From the NCBI GenBank assembly GCA_964494205.1, contig CAZBRD010000006.1:62001-126000 (forward strand): 64,000 bases of DNA, given 5' to 3'. Shown in pieces: positions 9,373 through 16,006 of this stretch. The notes beneath the pieces are model-generated. The model ran no database searches. It saw only the letters and a program-made list of their open reading frames with translations, and was not told the origin of the DNA. This DNA comes from JBBTCX01 sp964494205 (lineage in GTDB: Bacteria; Planctomycetota; Phycisphaerae; UBA1845). Position 1 is the stretch's first letter. Each line of letters starts with the position of its first letter. Made by a program: the position numbers and the translations under genes.

Positions 9373-10152
9373 ATGGATAAAGCCAGTATCATCGGCATCA
9401 TCATCGGGTGCGCGTGTTTCGGTTTCGTCGCCTGGCACACCTCACACGGCGACCTCATGATGTTCTTCTCGCTGGAAGGCGTCTTCACCGTTTTCGGAGG
9501 CAGCGTCAGCGTCGTGTTCATGGCCATGCCCATGGACAAGCTCCTCAAGGTTCCCGGCTATCTGAAGCGCTTCATGTTCCAGAAAGCCAAACCGCACGGC
9601 GACGTGATCAAGATGCTCGTCGCATTCAGCGAAAAGGCCCGCCGCGACGGTATCCTCGCGATGGAAGCGGAAATCAAGAAGATCGACGATCCATTTCTCG
9701 CATCCGGTTTGCAGATGGCTGTCGACGGCCGCGACCCCGGCAGCATCGACGCCACGCTGCGCATGGAAGTCCTCGCCATGCAGGACCGCCACAAGTGCGG
9801 CAAGAAGTTCTTCGACCTCATTAAGCTTTATGGTCCCGGGTGGGGACTGGTCGGAACGCTTATTGGGCAGATCGGTATGTTCGGTCAGCTTGGCGGCAGC
9901 ATTGAAGTCCTCGGTAAGATGCTCTCGCTCGCGGTCGGTGCGACGATGTACGGTACGGTTATCGCGAACGCGATCGCCGGCCCGATCGGCGACAAGCTCG
10001 CGATACGCTCGTCAGAAGAAATCATCGCCAAGGAAATGATGTTGCAGGGCATTCTCTCTATCCACGCCGGCGATAACCCGCGCGTCACGCTCGATCGCAT
10101 GGTCGCGTTCCTGCCGTTCCAGCAGCGCGAAAAATTGAAGGCTGCGGCCTAA
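9373..10152 (+). CDS. motA: MotA, flagellar motor stator protein
   Basis: MotA forms the proton or sodium channel of the flagellar stator with MotB. The 259 residues show an N-terminal hydrophobic helix (SIIGIIIGCACFGFVAWH), a second (FTVFGGSVSVVFMAMPM), a cytoplasmic region with EKARRDGILAMEAE typical of MotA, and two further helices starting at LYGPGWGLVGTLIG and ATMYGTVIANAIAGPIGDKL, where the family's conserved prolines lie. The C-terminal FLPFQQREKL is also typical. motB follows after 101 bases that are filled by a palindromic repeat. Assignment is firm; the coupling ion cannot be read. Confidence 0.96.
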   Translation: MDKASIIGIIIGCACFGFVAWHTSHGDLMMFFSLEGVFTVFGGSVSVVFMAMPMDKLLKVPGYLKRFMFQKAKPHGDVIKMLVAFSEKARRDGILAMEAEIKKIDDPFLASGLQMAVDGRDPGSIDATLRMEVLAMQDRHKCGKKFFDLIKLYGPGWGLVGTLIGQIGMFGQLGGSIEVLGKMLSLAVGATMYGTVIANAIAGPIGDKLAIRSSEEIIAKEMMLQGILSIHAGDNPRVTLDRMVAFLPFQQREKLKAAA

Positions 10153-10161
10153 TGAAAGGAT

Positions 10162-10250
10162 GAACCACCAAGGCACGAAGGCACCAAGTAGTTCAGGTTA
10201 ATTCGTTTCGAAAAACAGGTCTTGGTGTCTTAGCGCCTTAGTGGTGAAAC
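10162..10250. repeat. family D inverted repeat filling the motA-motB gap
   Basis: The left arm at 10162-10188 (ACCAAGGCACGAAGGCACC) is answered by an imperfect inverted right arm at 10221-10250 (GGTGTCTTAGCGCCTTAG), 32 bases apart. The right arm stops four bases before the motB ATG. Single arms of the same family occur at 13659-13684, 31845-31905 (inverted) and 46319-46346. Confidence 0.85.
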
Positions 10251-10253
10251 TTC

Positions 10254-11108
10254 ATGAGCGACGATAAGGGACATGATGCAAAAGGTCACGGCGACGGTGG
10301 TCACGGCCACGGGAGCGGTGGCGGCCATGGCGGAGGTGGCCACGGAGGTGGCGGTCATGGCGGCGGCGGTGGGCACGAGGAGCACGAAGGTGCGCCGGAG
10401 TGGCTCATTTCCTTCGCGGATAACACCGCGCTCATGATGGGGTTTTTCGTCATTCTCCTTGCGATGGCAATGAACAAGCCGTCGGGCAAGGGCGAAGGGG
10501 ATTCCCCCAAGGTCGCCGATGTGATTACGTCCGATCGCATGCTCGACCTCGCCATCTCGATCCGCGAAGCATTCCACAACCCGGTCGATCTTTCTTCGAC
10601 CGACCCCAAGGATCTCCCGCTCATTCAGCGCATGATTGAACGAGGTGAGTCGGATGCGCGCACACAGGGGAAGAAGGGAACTAAGCAGGACGTCGACTCC
10701 CCGCGCGAAAGCGACTACCACAGTCCGGCCGGGACGATTCCGTTCGATGAAAACTCAACCACATTATCGAATGAGGGCATCGATTCCGTTCGTCAGCTTA
10801 TGAAGCTGATTCGCGGGCATAATCTGATCGTTGAAGTGCGAGGCCACGTGAGCGCGGCGGAGGCATTTGCTCGGAGCGACCGAGGCATGCAACTTTCGTT
10901 CGATCGCGCCCGCAGCGTCGGACAAGCCATCAGCGCAGAAGGAATCCCGTGGAACCAGCTGCGACTCATCGCGCTGGCTGATGGCGATCGCATCATGCCC
11001 ATCGCCTACGAACCATCAGAACACAAGAAGAACCAGCGCGTCGAAATCGTGGTCACTGACGAGGTTACGCCGGAACCTGGGATTCCCTTGAAAGATCAAG
11101 GTCACTAG
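10254..11108 (+). CDS. motB: MotB, flagellar motor stator protein with Gly/His-rich N-terminus
   Basis: MotB anchors the stator to peptidoglycan and lines the ion channel. Residues 1-46 are almost only glycine, histidine and acidic residues, far longer than the usual short basic N-terminus. Then comes a single membrane helix with the channel aspartate D56 (WLISFADNTALMMGFFVILL). Residues about 165-275 form an OmpA/MotB peptidoglycan-binding domain (VEVRGHVS, SFDRARSVGQAI, NQRVEIVV). The only ribosome-binding candidate, GGTG, lies inside the preceding repeat arm. It is co-directional with motA. Assignment is firm; the purpose of the histidine-rich segment is unknown. Confidence 0.94.
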   Translation: MSDDKGHDAKGHGDGGHGHGSGGGHGGGGHGGGGHGGGGGHEEHEGAPEWLISFADNTALMMGFFVILLAMAMNKPSGKGEGDSPKVADVITSDRMLDLAISIREAFHNPVDLSSTDPKDLPLIQRMIERGESDARTQGKKGTKQDVDSPRESDYHSPAGTIPFDENSTTLSNEGIDSVRQLMKLIRGHNLIVEVRGHVSAAEAFARSDRGMQLSFDRARSVGQAISAEGIPWNQLRLIALADGDRIMPIAYEPSEHKKNQRVEIVVTDEVTPEPGIPLKDQGH

Positions 11109-11134
11109 TCAGCGCAGCGCTGAATTGAGACTGG

Positions 11135-11210
11135 TCTTCTTACTTTGAGTTTTCGGTTTTAGACTTCTTGTTTTAGGCTTTAGGTTTTTGGCTTTAGGTT
11201 TTCGCTCTGT
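11135..11210. repeat. T-rich TTTTAGG-type repeat tract
   Basis: The tract repeats words such as TTTTAGGCTTTAGG and TTTTTGGCTTTAGG. The complementary form, AAAACCTAAAACC, occurs at 13461-13497, so the two tracts are inverted with respect to each other. Any transcript ending here would be U-rich. Confidence 0.6.
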
Positions 11211-11213
11211 CGC

Positions 11214-11867
11214 CTAACTAGGCTCAGAATTCGAGCTTGAGTCTTTCTCTTCCCCGACCCACACAGCCATCAGCTCTTTCAGCCGCTTGGTTAGTTTGTG
11301 CTTGATCTTGTAGAGTTGATTCGGCGTGAGTGCCATCTCGCGGCACACGTCTTCGACCTCACGGCCATCGATGACATAGGCGCGAAACGCGGCGAATGTT
11401 GGTGCCTCGACCTCGTTTTGAATTAGACGCACGCAATGGCTCAGGTGCTCGTCCATCCAGATGCGTTCAAACGCATCTTCCGGTGTATCACTTACCGAAG
11501 TCACGCGCTCCGCAGCTTCCAGCTCGACAGGCAGATTGCCGCGCATCCGCATCAGGTCGCGACAGCGGTTGTTCACCATCGTTCGCAACCAGCCCTTGAA
11601 TCGGCCGCGAGTGGGATCATAAGTGAACTCGTCGATCTTCATGCACAATGCCGTCATACAATGCTGCACGACATCGTCGACGTCCGCCTCTTTCAAACCG
11701 TACGACCGAGCAAAGCGGCCAAGCATCGGCCGGTACAAGGCGTCGAACTGGCTCCACGCTTCGCGGTTGCCGCGATCTTTGATCATTCGCAGAAGCGACG
11801 GGTTGGTCTGTTCAAACGGATTCGACGTCATAACCCCATAGTAACGTTCCTCAACGGAGTTTGACAT
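11214..11867 (-). CDS. RNA polymerase sigma factor, ECF type
   Basis: A 217-residue sigma-70-family protein. Residues about 40-105 look like region 2 (DALYRPMLGRFARSYGLKEA, DVDDVVQHCMTAL, FKGWLRTMVNNRCRDLMR), and residues about 165-205 like region 4, ending in an HTH (EVEDVCREMALTPNQLYKIK). This is the layout of planctomycete-type ECF factors with a slightly extended linker. No anti-sigma gene adjoins it, unlike many ECF operons. It is divergent from the small exported coiled-coil gene at 11982, a possible target (inference). An alternative start at MTSNPFEQ (11831) is possible. Confidence 0.88.
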   Translation of the reverse strand: MSNSVEERYYGVMTSNPFEQTNPSLLRMIKDRGNREAWSQFDALYRPMLGRFARSYGLKEADVDDVVQHCMTALCMKIDEFTYDPTRGRFKGWLRTMVNNRCRDLMRMRGNLPVELEAAERVTSVSDTPEDAFERIWMDEHLSHCVRLIQNEVEAPTFAAFRAYVIDGREVEDVCREMALTPNQLYKIKHKLTKRLKELMAVWVGEEKDSSSNSEPS

Positions 11868-11981
11868 TTCCCTACAAGTTTTCCGGGAAGAACCCGCCGA
11901 AGGCCCCGTACATCATGCCGAACGGATCGAAATGATCGATCTGAAACAATGCAAACAATCGGAAAATAAGGAGTGTAAATC

Positions 11982-12389
11982 ATGAACGCGAAAAGAATGA
12001 TGATGGCCGGGATGGCGATGATGGGAATGATGTGGGCAAATACTCCTAAGGCAGTCGCAGGACCGTATCCGCTCGAACAACTGATGGCCTGGCTGCACGA
12101 TGCGGAAGCCAAGCTGGCGACCGTCGATGCGGAAATCGCGGAAATCAAGGCCAAGCTTGCTGAGGCCAAGGAGAAGCTCGTGAAGGCGGAGAACCTCCTC
12201 AGCAACACCGACAAGCCGGGGCCGGAACTCATCAAGAAGGTGAAGGATGCACGCGAAAACGTCAATCACCTTATGAACGAATTGGCGCGAGCGAACGAGA
12301 TCCGAACTGAAATCGTCAACTACATCGCGGGTTTGAGATTGCAGATCGCCGCCTGGGACGAAATCAAGGGTAACGGAGGCGGAAATTGA
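11982..12389 (+). CDS. small exported coiled-coil protein
   Basis: The ATG at 11982 follows AAGGAG at normal spacing. The first 27 residues form a methionine-rich signal peptide (MMMAGMAMMGMMW ending near AVAG). The mature part of about 108 residues is dominated by charged heptads (AEIAEIKAKLAEAKEKLVKA, KKVKDARENVNHLMNEL), strongly predicting a coiled coil, and ends with a glycine-rich tail. I do not recognise a family. A rho-independent terminator follows, so the gene is monocistronic. It lies divergent from an ECF sigma gene, which suggests an envelope-stress or surface role (inference only). Confidence 0.75.
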   Translation: MNAKRMMMAGMAMMGMMWANTPKAVAGPYPLEQLMAWLHDAEAKLATVDAEIAEIKAKLAEAKEKLVKAENLLSNTDKPGPELIKKVKDARENVNHLMNELARANEIRTEIVNYIAGLRLQIAAWDEIKGNGGGN

Positions 12390-12421
12390 TGCCGACGCCA
12401 TCTGAAACGAACACGTCAAAA

Positions 12422-12470
12422 AGTTGAGCCGCCCGTCGAACCCGACGGACGGCTCAACTGATTTTTGGAT
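12422..12470 (+). terminator. intrinsic terminator
   Basis: GTTGAGCCG-CCCGTCG pairs with CGACGG-CGGCTCAAC across a short loop, and ATTTTT follows. The hairpin is about 15 bp long and lies 35 bases after the small coiled-coil gene. Confidence 0.85.
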
Positions 12471-12500
12471 ATCCGAATCATGCTCTCGAACCCGCAAAAA

Positions 12501-12528
12501 AGGTGGGTGCAGAGCACCCACGCTACGA
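12501..12528 (+). repeat. family E palindrome
   Basis: AGGTGGGTGC-AGA-GCACCCACGC followed by TACGA. Related copies lie at 15771-15798 and 15821-15846, all in the same orientation as judged by the right-hand CTACGA/CTACAT flank. Confidence 0.7.
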
Positions 12529-12559
12529 GCTATTATTGCGAGTGAAATTCCCAGTGAGA

Positions 12560-12586
12560 GGCACTGCTCACAGAGCAGTGGCACAC
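12560..12586 (+). repeat. family A palindrome, copy A1
   Basis: Core CACTGCTC-ACA-GAGCAGTG with a right-hand GCACAC extension that fixes the orientation as +. It is intergenic, between the convergent coiled-coil gene and the VOC gene. Six copies occur in the window. Confidence 0.9.
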
Positions 12587-12617
12587 GGCAATCCGCAATA
12601 TAGTCCGTGTCAGTGCA

Positions 12618-13088
12618 CTAGCCCTTGCAATTCGCGAAGGCAGCTTCGGCGCGCTTGGCGCATTCTTGCGGCGACACGTCTTCAATGTGCTGGGCCAATG
12701 ACCAGTGGTGACCGAATGGATCGGTGACCTTGCCGTAGCGGTCGCCCCAGAACATGTCTTGCAACGGCATGGCTTCTGTCGCGCCGGCTTTCTTGGCCTT
12801 GTCGAATGCTGCGTTAACGTCATTGACGTAGATGTGAATCGTGACCGGCGAGCCCTTCAACGACAGTGGACCGAAACAGCCCCAATCGGGTGCTTCTTCG
12901 CACATCATGAGGTGGGAGTCGCCGATCTTGATTTCGGCGTGCATGATCTTGCCGCTTGGGCCCGGCATGCGGAACAGTTCTTCCGCGCCGAAGGCCTTCT
13001 TGTAGAAATCGATCGCTTTTGCCGCATCCTTCACGATGATGTGCGGAGTGAGAGAATGAAATCCGTCCGGAATCGCTTTGACTGCCAT
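12618..13088 (-). CDS. VOC family protein (PhnB/glyoxalase-like)
   Basis: The ATG at 13088 has AAAAGGAG just upstream; the longer ORF adds 12 residues without an RBS. The 156-residue protein is a vicinal-oxygen-chelate fold of the PhnB-like group: residues show LTPHIIVKDAAKAIDFYKKAF, GKIMHAEIKIGDSHLMMCEE, HIYVNDVNAAFDKA and WGDRYGKVTDPFGHHWSLA. Such proteins bind a metal or small ligand; the substrate of most is unknown, and some confer resistance to antibiotics or detoxify aldehydes. Nothing in the neighbourhood suggests a substrate. Confidence 0.9.
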   Translation of the reverse strand: MAVKAIPDGFHSLTPHIIVKDAAKAIDFYKKAFGAEELFRMPGPSGKIMHAEIKIGDSHLMMCEEAPDWGCFGPLSLKGSPVTIHIYVNDVNAAFDKAKKAGATEAMPLQDMFWGDRYGKVTDPFGHHWSLAQHIEDVSPQECAKRAEAAFANCKG

Positions 13089-13460
13089 GGTTTGTTCTCC
13101 TTTTTTGTCTTGGACCCGAATCAAGTTCTTCGGGCGGTTGATCCGAACGAAGCATCGCCCACAACCGTCCCACCATCAAGACGAGCATCATAACGCACAG
13201 GCGAACAAATACCAAACATTTCCAAAAATTCACAATTCCTGACAGTTGCAACCCCGCTCAGGCACGACATTTTCGCCAGTCTTCCAACAGCCAAGCCCAG
13301 CATTGTTAAATTGGATAGATTCATGGGGTGTCGCTTGAGGCCGTGCGGTGGAGGCTTGAAATGGCTAATGGCTGCGCGATGAAAAATTTTCGCTAAGTAG
13401 TGACACGGTGTGGCACAAAACGAATTACGAATTACAAATGACGAATTACGAAACGAAGGG

Positions 13461-13497
13461 GAAAACCTAAAACCTAAAACCAAAACGCCTAAAACGG
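13461..13497. repeat. A-rich AAAACCTAAAACC repeat tract
   Basis: Two AAAACCT words and near variants (AAAACCA, AAAACG) occur in a row. The tract is the reverse complement of the word family at 11135-11210, about 2.3 kb upstream. Confidence 0.55.
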
Positions 13498-13658
13498 ATG
13501 GAATTTGTATTGCAGATTCTCGGTATGGGGACTGGTCGAGATTATCGATTGGCGACCTTAAGCGTGGGGGCTGATTGCGATTTTCGATTGGTGGGCCACT
13601 GCTTAGGGGATGATCGCCAACATCGAATGACGGTTTCCGATTGTCGATTGATTGGGAT

Positions 13659-13684
13659 GACCACAAAGACATTAAGGCACCAAG
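13659..13684 (+). repeat. family D arm
   Basis: The sequence ACCACAAAGACATTAAGGC followed by ACCAAG matches the left arm of the repeat between motA and motB. No opposing arm was found nearby. Confidence 0.6.
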
Positions 13685-14254
13685 ATTTGGTTGTTGGTGG
13701 ATGGGACAACGTCGGGGACGTGGGTGCGGTTGAGAGCGAGATTGACTTGCGCGGACTTCGGAATTGGCGCAATCGTCGCATGTGTGTTGTCGCAGGGGGC
13801 GGGAAAGGGGTTCGAATCGCTGCGCTTTTGCGCGGCGCAAGTGGAATTCGCGATTGGAGGGGGTTGGAAGGCGGTTTTTCGAATCGGAATTTCTTTTTCG
13901 CGCAAAGGCGACTCGCGGTGGTTGAGCGGACGGGATGATGCGGCGATGGCGCTTGGGCGATGGTGCGGACATAGCATGAGGCTCCGTGTTCAATAACAAG
14001 GAGGGCGCTCGCTTGCGGATGACGGGAATAGCGCGCTGGTTGTGTTTATGTTCTTGGTTCTCCTTTTTTCGAATATGGACGTATTAGGTGGGCACCATAT
14101 CAGCCATCGCTTCCACCATGCAAACAACAAGTGTTCGAGGGGGCACACAATCAATGACGGACGCTTCATTCCCCTTCAAGGCGACAATGGATGGAGGGGC
14201 ATCGTACCAAGGGTATAAAGGAATTGACCTAGACTGCATTGTCCGATAAAATGA

Positions 14255-14279
14255 TCCCTCGGTTTACAAAACCGAGGGA
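14255..14279. repeat. perfect 11-bp hairpin upstream of the protease cassette
   Basis: TCCCTCGGTTT and AAACCGAGGGA are separated by three bases. There is no T-run, so it is not a classical terminator. It marks the point where sequence composition shifts to AT-richer DNA. Confidence 0.7.
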
Positions 14280-14319
14280 GGTCGGGGTAAAGAACAAGCA
14301 GCACCTTGGGCTGTCGCTT

Positions 14320-14347
14320 AATAATTACGCAACTATTTGTAATTATT
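14320..14347. promoter_or_regulatory. AT-rich inverted repeat, possible operator
   Basis: AATAATTAC and GTAATTATT, nine-base perfect arms with a 10-base spacer, lie 40-70 bases before the first ORF of the protease cassette. The size and spacing suit a dimeric repressor site, but no regulator gene is adjacent. This is inference from symmetry only. Confidence 0.35.
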
Positions 14348-14393
14348 GACTCTATAACTCATTGTCGATATCGTACTGTTTAGAGTGTTGATC

Positions 14394-14630
14394 ATGCGAA
14401 AGAACATCATCAGGAAAACATTTGCAGTACGCGAGATGGAGCAAAGCTATCGAGCTTATTTTTCACCTATGAAAAATTCTTCAAGTGACGATTCCTTGGT
14501 TCAGCCATTTCCAATAGAATCCCCACCCAGCTTTGCAACAGACGGCTTTGGAAGTGAACCAGTTTTCGTTGATGATTTGAATGCCCTCTTGGAATATAAT
14601 TCAACAGCAAATCCGTCAAGCCCAACTTGA
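14394..14630 (+). CDS. small hypothetical protein overlapping the protease gene start
   Basis: A 78-residue ORF (ATG at 14394; a GTG at 14385 is also possible). The N-terminal third is basic (MRKNIIRKTFAVREMEQSYR); the rest is serine-, proline- and acid-rich and probably disordered. The last 50 bases overlap the start of the SDH-type protease gene in another frame, which suggests translational coupling. I do not recognise a family. It shares the AT-richer composition of the protease gene and may be its partner or leader peptide (inference). It could also be chance. Confidence 0.4.
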   Translation: MRKNIIRKTFAVREMEQSYRAYFSPMKNSSSDDSLVQPFPIESPPSFATDGFGSEPVFVDDLNALLEYNSTANPSSPT

Positions 14631-15522
14631 TGGCCAAACCCAGACGGCCTCTGCATCTGATAGAATACGACGCGAATACTTGATGTCCCTGCGACAAAAA
14701 ACAGGGCGGAACGTAATAGCTATCTACTCTGGTTGGCTTTCCAAACCTGCTAACAATAATGTAAGCATAAATGACGAAGATGTGAACGGCCTTATGGCCA
14801 CAGTTCATGGCCTAGACACTTCGCTTGGGCTAGACTTGATACTTCACACGCCGGGCGGAAGTATGTCTGCCACATTTGCTATTGTAAACTACTTGCGAAA
14901 AAAGTTTGGAAACGACATTCGTGCAATAGTTCCACAAATCGCAATGTCGGCCGGGACAATCATTGCATGTGCTTGCAAGGCCATCTTAATGACCCGCCAT
15001 TCGCAACTCGGGCCGACCGATCCGCAACTTCGAGGCATACCAGCTCATGGAGTAATTGCAGAGTTTCAGCGCGCCTGCAGGGAAGTTAAGAAAGACCGCT
15101 CTAGGGCTGCCATTTGGCAGGCGATAATTAGCCAATACCGTCCCGCCTTCCTCAGCCAATGCGAGAACGCAATTCAATGGTCAAAGGAATTTGTGGCGGA
15201 GCAACTCGAGACTGTAATGTTCGAAGGGGAAAGGGACAGGAAAAAAAAGGCCTCTAACGCAGTCAAGAAATTGACTGATTACAGAGGAAACAAGATGCAT
15301 GATCGCCCCCTGCATTTTGACGAATGCCAAGCCATCGGCTTGAAAGTTTCCCTCATCGAGCAAGACAACGATCTACAGGACATCGTGTTATCAATACACC
15401 ACTGCTATATGAATGTGTTTATGAACGGCGTTGCGATCAAGGTAATCGAAAATCACCTCGGTGCTGCGATCGTAAAAAACGACACCGCGATGTTGCGGGA
15501 ATTGCAAAAACTCAACCAATAA
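14581..15522 (+). CDS. SDH-type (SppA/ClpP-fold) serine protease
   Basis: 313 residues that match the serine dehydrogenase proteinase family (SDH_sah, Clp/crotonase fold). The start at 14581 is supported by the family-like N-terminus MPSWNIIQQQIRQAQ and by YLMSLRQKTGRNVIAIYSGWL. LDLILHTPGGS (residues 85-94) forms the oxyanion region; S123 in AMSAGT is the expected nucleophile and H140 in MTRHSQLGPTDPQL follows at the usual distance. There is no signal peptide or membrane helix, so it is cytoplasmic. The gene is visibly AT-richer than its neighbours and is isolated in a repeat-rich region, which suggests horizontal acquisition. Its substrate is unknown. Confidence 0.85.
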   Translation: MPSWNIIQQQIRQAQLDGQTQTASASDRIRREYLMSLRQKTGRNVIAIYSGWLSKPANNNVSINDEDVNGLMATVHGLDTSLGLDLILHTPGGSMSATFAIVNYLRKKFGNDIRAIVPQIAMSAGTIIACACKAILMTRHSQLGPTDPQLRGIPAHGVIAEFQRACREVKKDRSRAAIWQAIISQYRPAFLSQCENAIQWSKEFVAEQLETVMFEGERDRKKKASNAVKKLTDYRGNKMHDRPLHFDECQAIGLKVSLIEQDNDLQDIVLSIHHCYMNVFMNGVAIKVIENHLGAAIVKNDTAMLRELQKLNQ

Positions 15523-15601
15523 CCCTGTTCGAATTACGATGGGACCACTAAGAACGCCAGAAGATTGCGAGCGAAACGCGCAATACGATTATTCCTCATA
15601 C

Positions 15602-15625
15602 CCCTGCATGCGAAGGGAGGCTCTG
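15602..15625 (+). repeat. family F palindrome (degenerate)
   Basis: CCCTGCATGCGAAGGGAGGC then TCTG resembles 15858-15880 and 49022-49045 (CTTGCTTGCGCAAGGGGCTC). All three have the GGCTCT flank on the right and hence the same orientation. Confidence 0.55.
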
Positions 15626-15650
15626 TTGTTGGCCGATCATACGCATTCTG

Positions 15651-15770
15651 TCATGTGTTCGGCACGCATTGGTTCAGCAGGATGGTGACGGTGTTGTCGG
15701 TTCCGTGGGTAACAGCAAGGTCGGGGGCGTTGTCTGCGTCCAAGTCGGCTACGGCGATGAAGTAGAAAAC
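15651..15770 (-). pseudogene. 3' stump of an FG-GAP/VCBS-repeat protein gene
   Basis: The reverse strand from 15770 to the stop at 15651 reads IAVADLDADNAPDLAVTHG, then TDNTVTILLNQC and a short end. This is the last repeat of an FG-GAP/VCBS beta-propeller, which normally occurs in large secreted proteins. There is no start or signal peptide. Upstream the reading frame runs directly into a family E palindrome at 15771, so the gene appears to have been cut at the repeat. Clear as a remnant; the parent gene is not in the window. Confidence 0.7.
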
Positions 15771-15798
15771 AGGTGGGTGCAAAGCACACACCCTACAT
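15771..15798 (+). repeat. family E palindrome
   Basis: AGGTGGGTGCAAAGCACACA then CCCTACAT. It abuts the broken end of the FG-GAP remnant. Confidence 0.65.
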
Positions 15799-15820
15799 AT
15801 GACTCTTGCAATGCCAGAAA

Positions 15821-15846
15821 GTGGCGGGTGAAACCCACCCTACGAT
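15821..15846 (+). repeat. family E palindrome
   Basis: GTGGCGGGTG-AAA-CCCACCC then TACGAT; it lies 22 bases after the previous copy and in the same orientation. Confidence 0.65.
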
Positions 15847-15857
15847 TATCGCTCATT

Positions 15858-15880
15858 CTCCTGCTTGCGCAGGGGGCTCT
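15858..15880 (+). repeat. family F palindrome
   Basis: CTCCTGCTTGCGCAGGGGGC then TCT; matches 49022-49045 and, more weakly, 15602-15625. Confidence 0.6.
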
Positions 15881-16006
15881 ATAGCATTTTTCAGGTGCAA
15901 CGCCGCCCACAAGGGGCGACGCTACATGCTAACTGCACCAATGAAGCGGTGAACGCGGAACGAATTCGCTGTTTGCAACGAAAATCGTTGTCTGTGACAA
16001 GAGTTG

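Larger units (their letters stand above)
13255..14384. other. gene-poor, repeat-rich region
   Basis: About 1.1 kb without a gene I can support. It contains runs of GAATTACGAATTAC-like words (13424-13455), the A-rich AAAACCTAAAACC tract (13461-13497), several near-copies of TCGATTGG (13540-13660), one family D arm, and a perfect hairpin just before the AT-richer protease cassette. ORFs reading through it have no recognisable motifs and follow the repeats. It has the look of decayed intergenic DNA or an insertion boundary. Confidence 0.6.
15523..16006. other. intergenic region packed with palindromic repeats and a gene remnant
   Basis: About 480 bases hold two family F copies, two family E copies and the stump of an FG-GAP protein gene. 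The final stretch (15890-16006) precedes the stop of the symporter gene and shows nothing recognisable. Confidence 0.6.

Noticed and set aside
13498..13996. ORFs of 100-290 residues on both strands in the repeat-rich region
   Set aside because: They follow low-complexity repeats, have no family motif and overlap each other.
14088..14249. A 53-codon ORF (GTG start) just before the protease cassette
   Set aside because: No Shine-Dalgarno, no recognisable motif; more likely chance in non-coding DNA.
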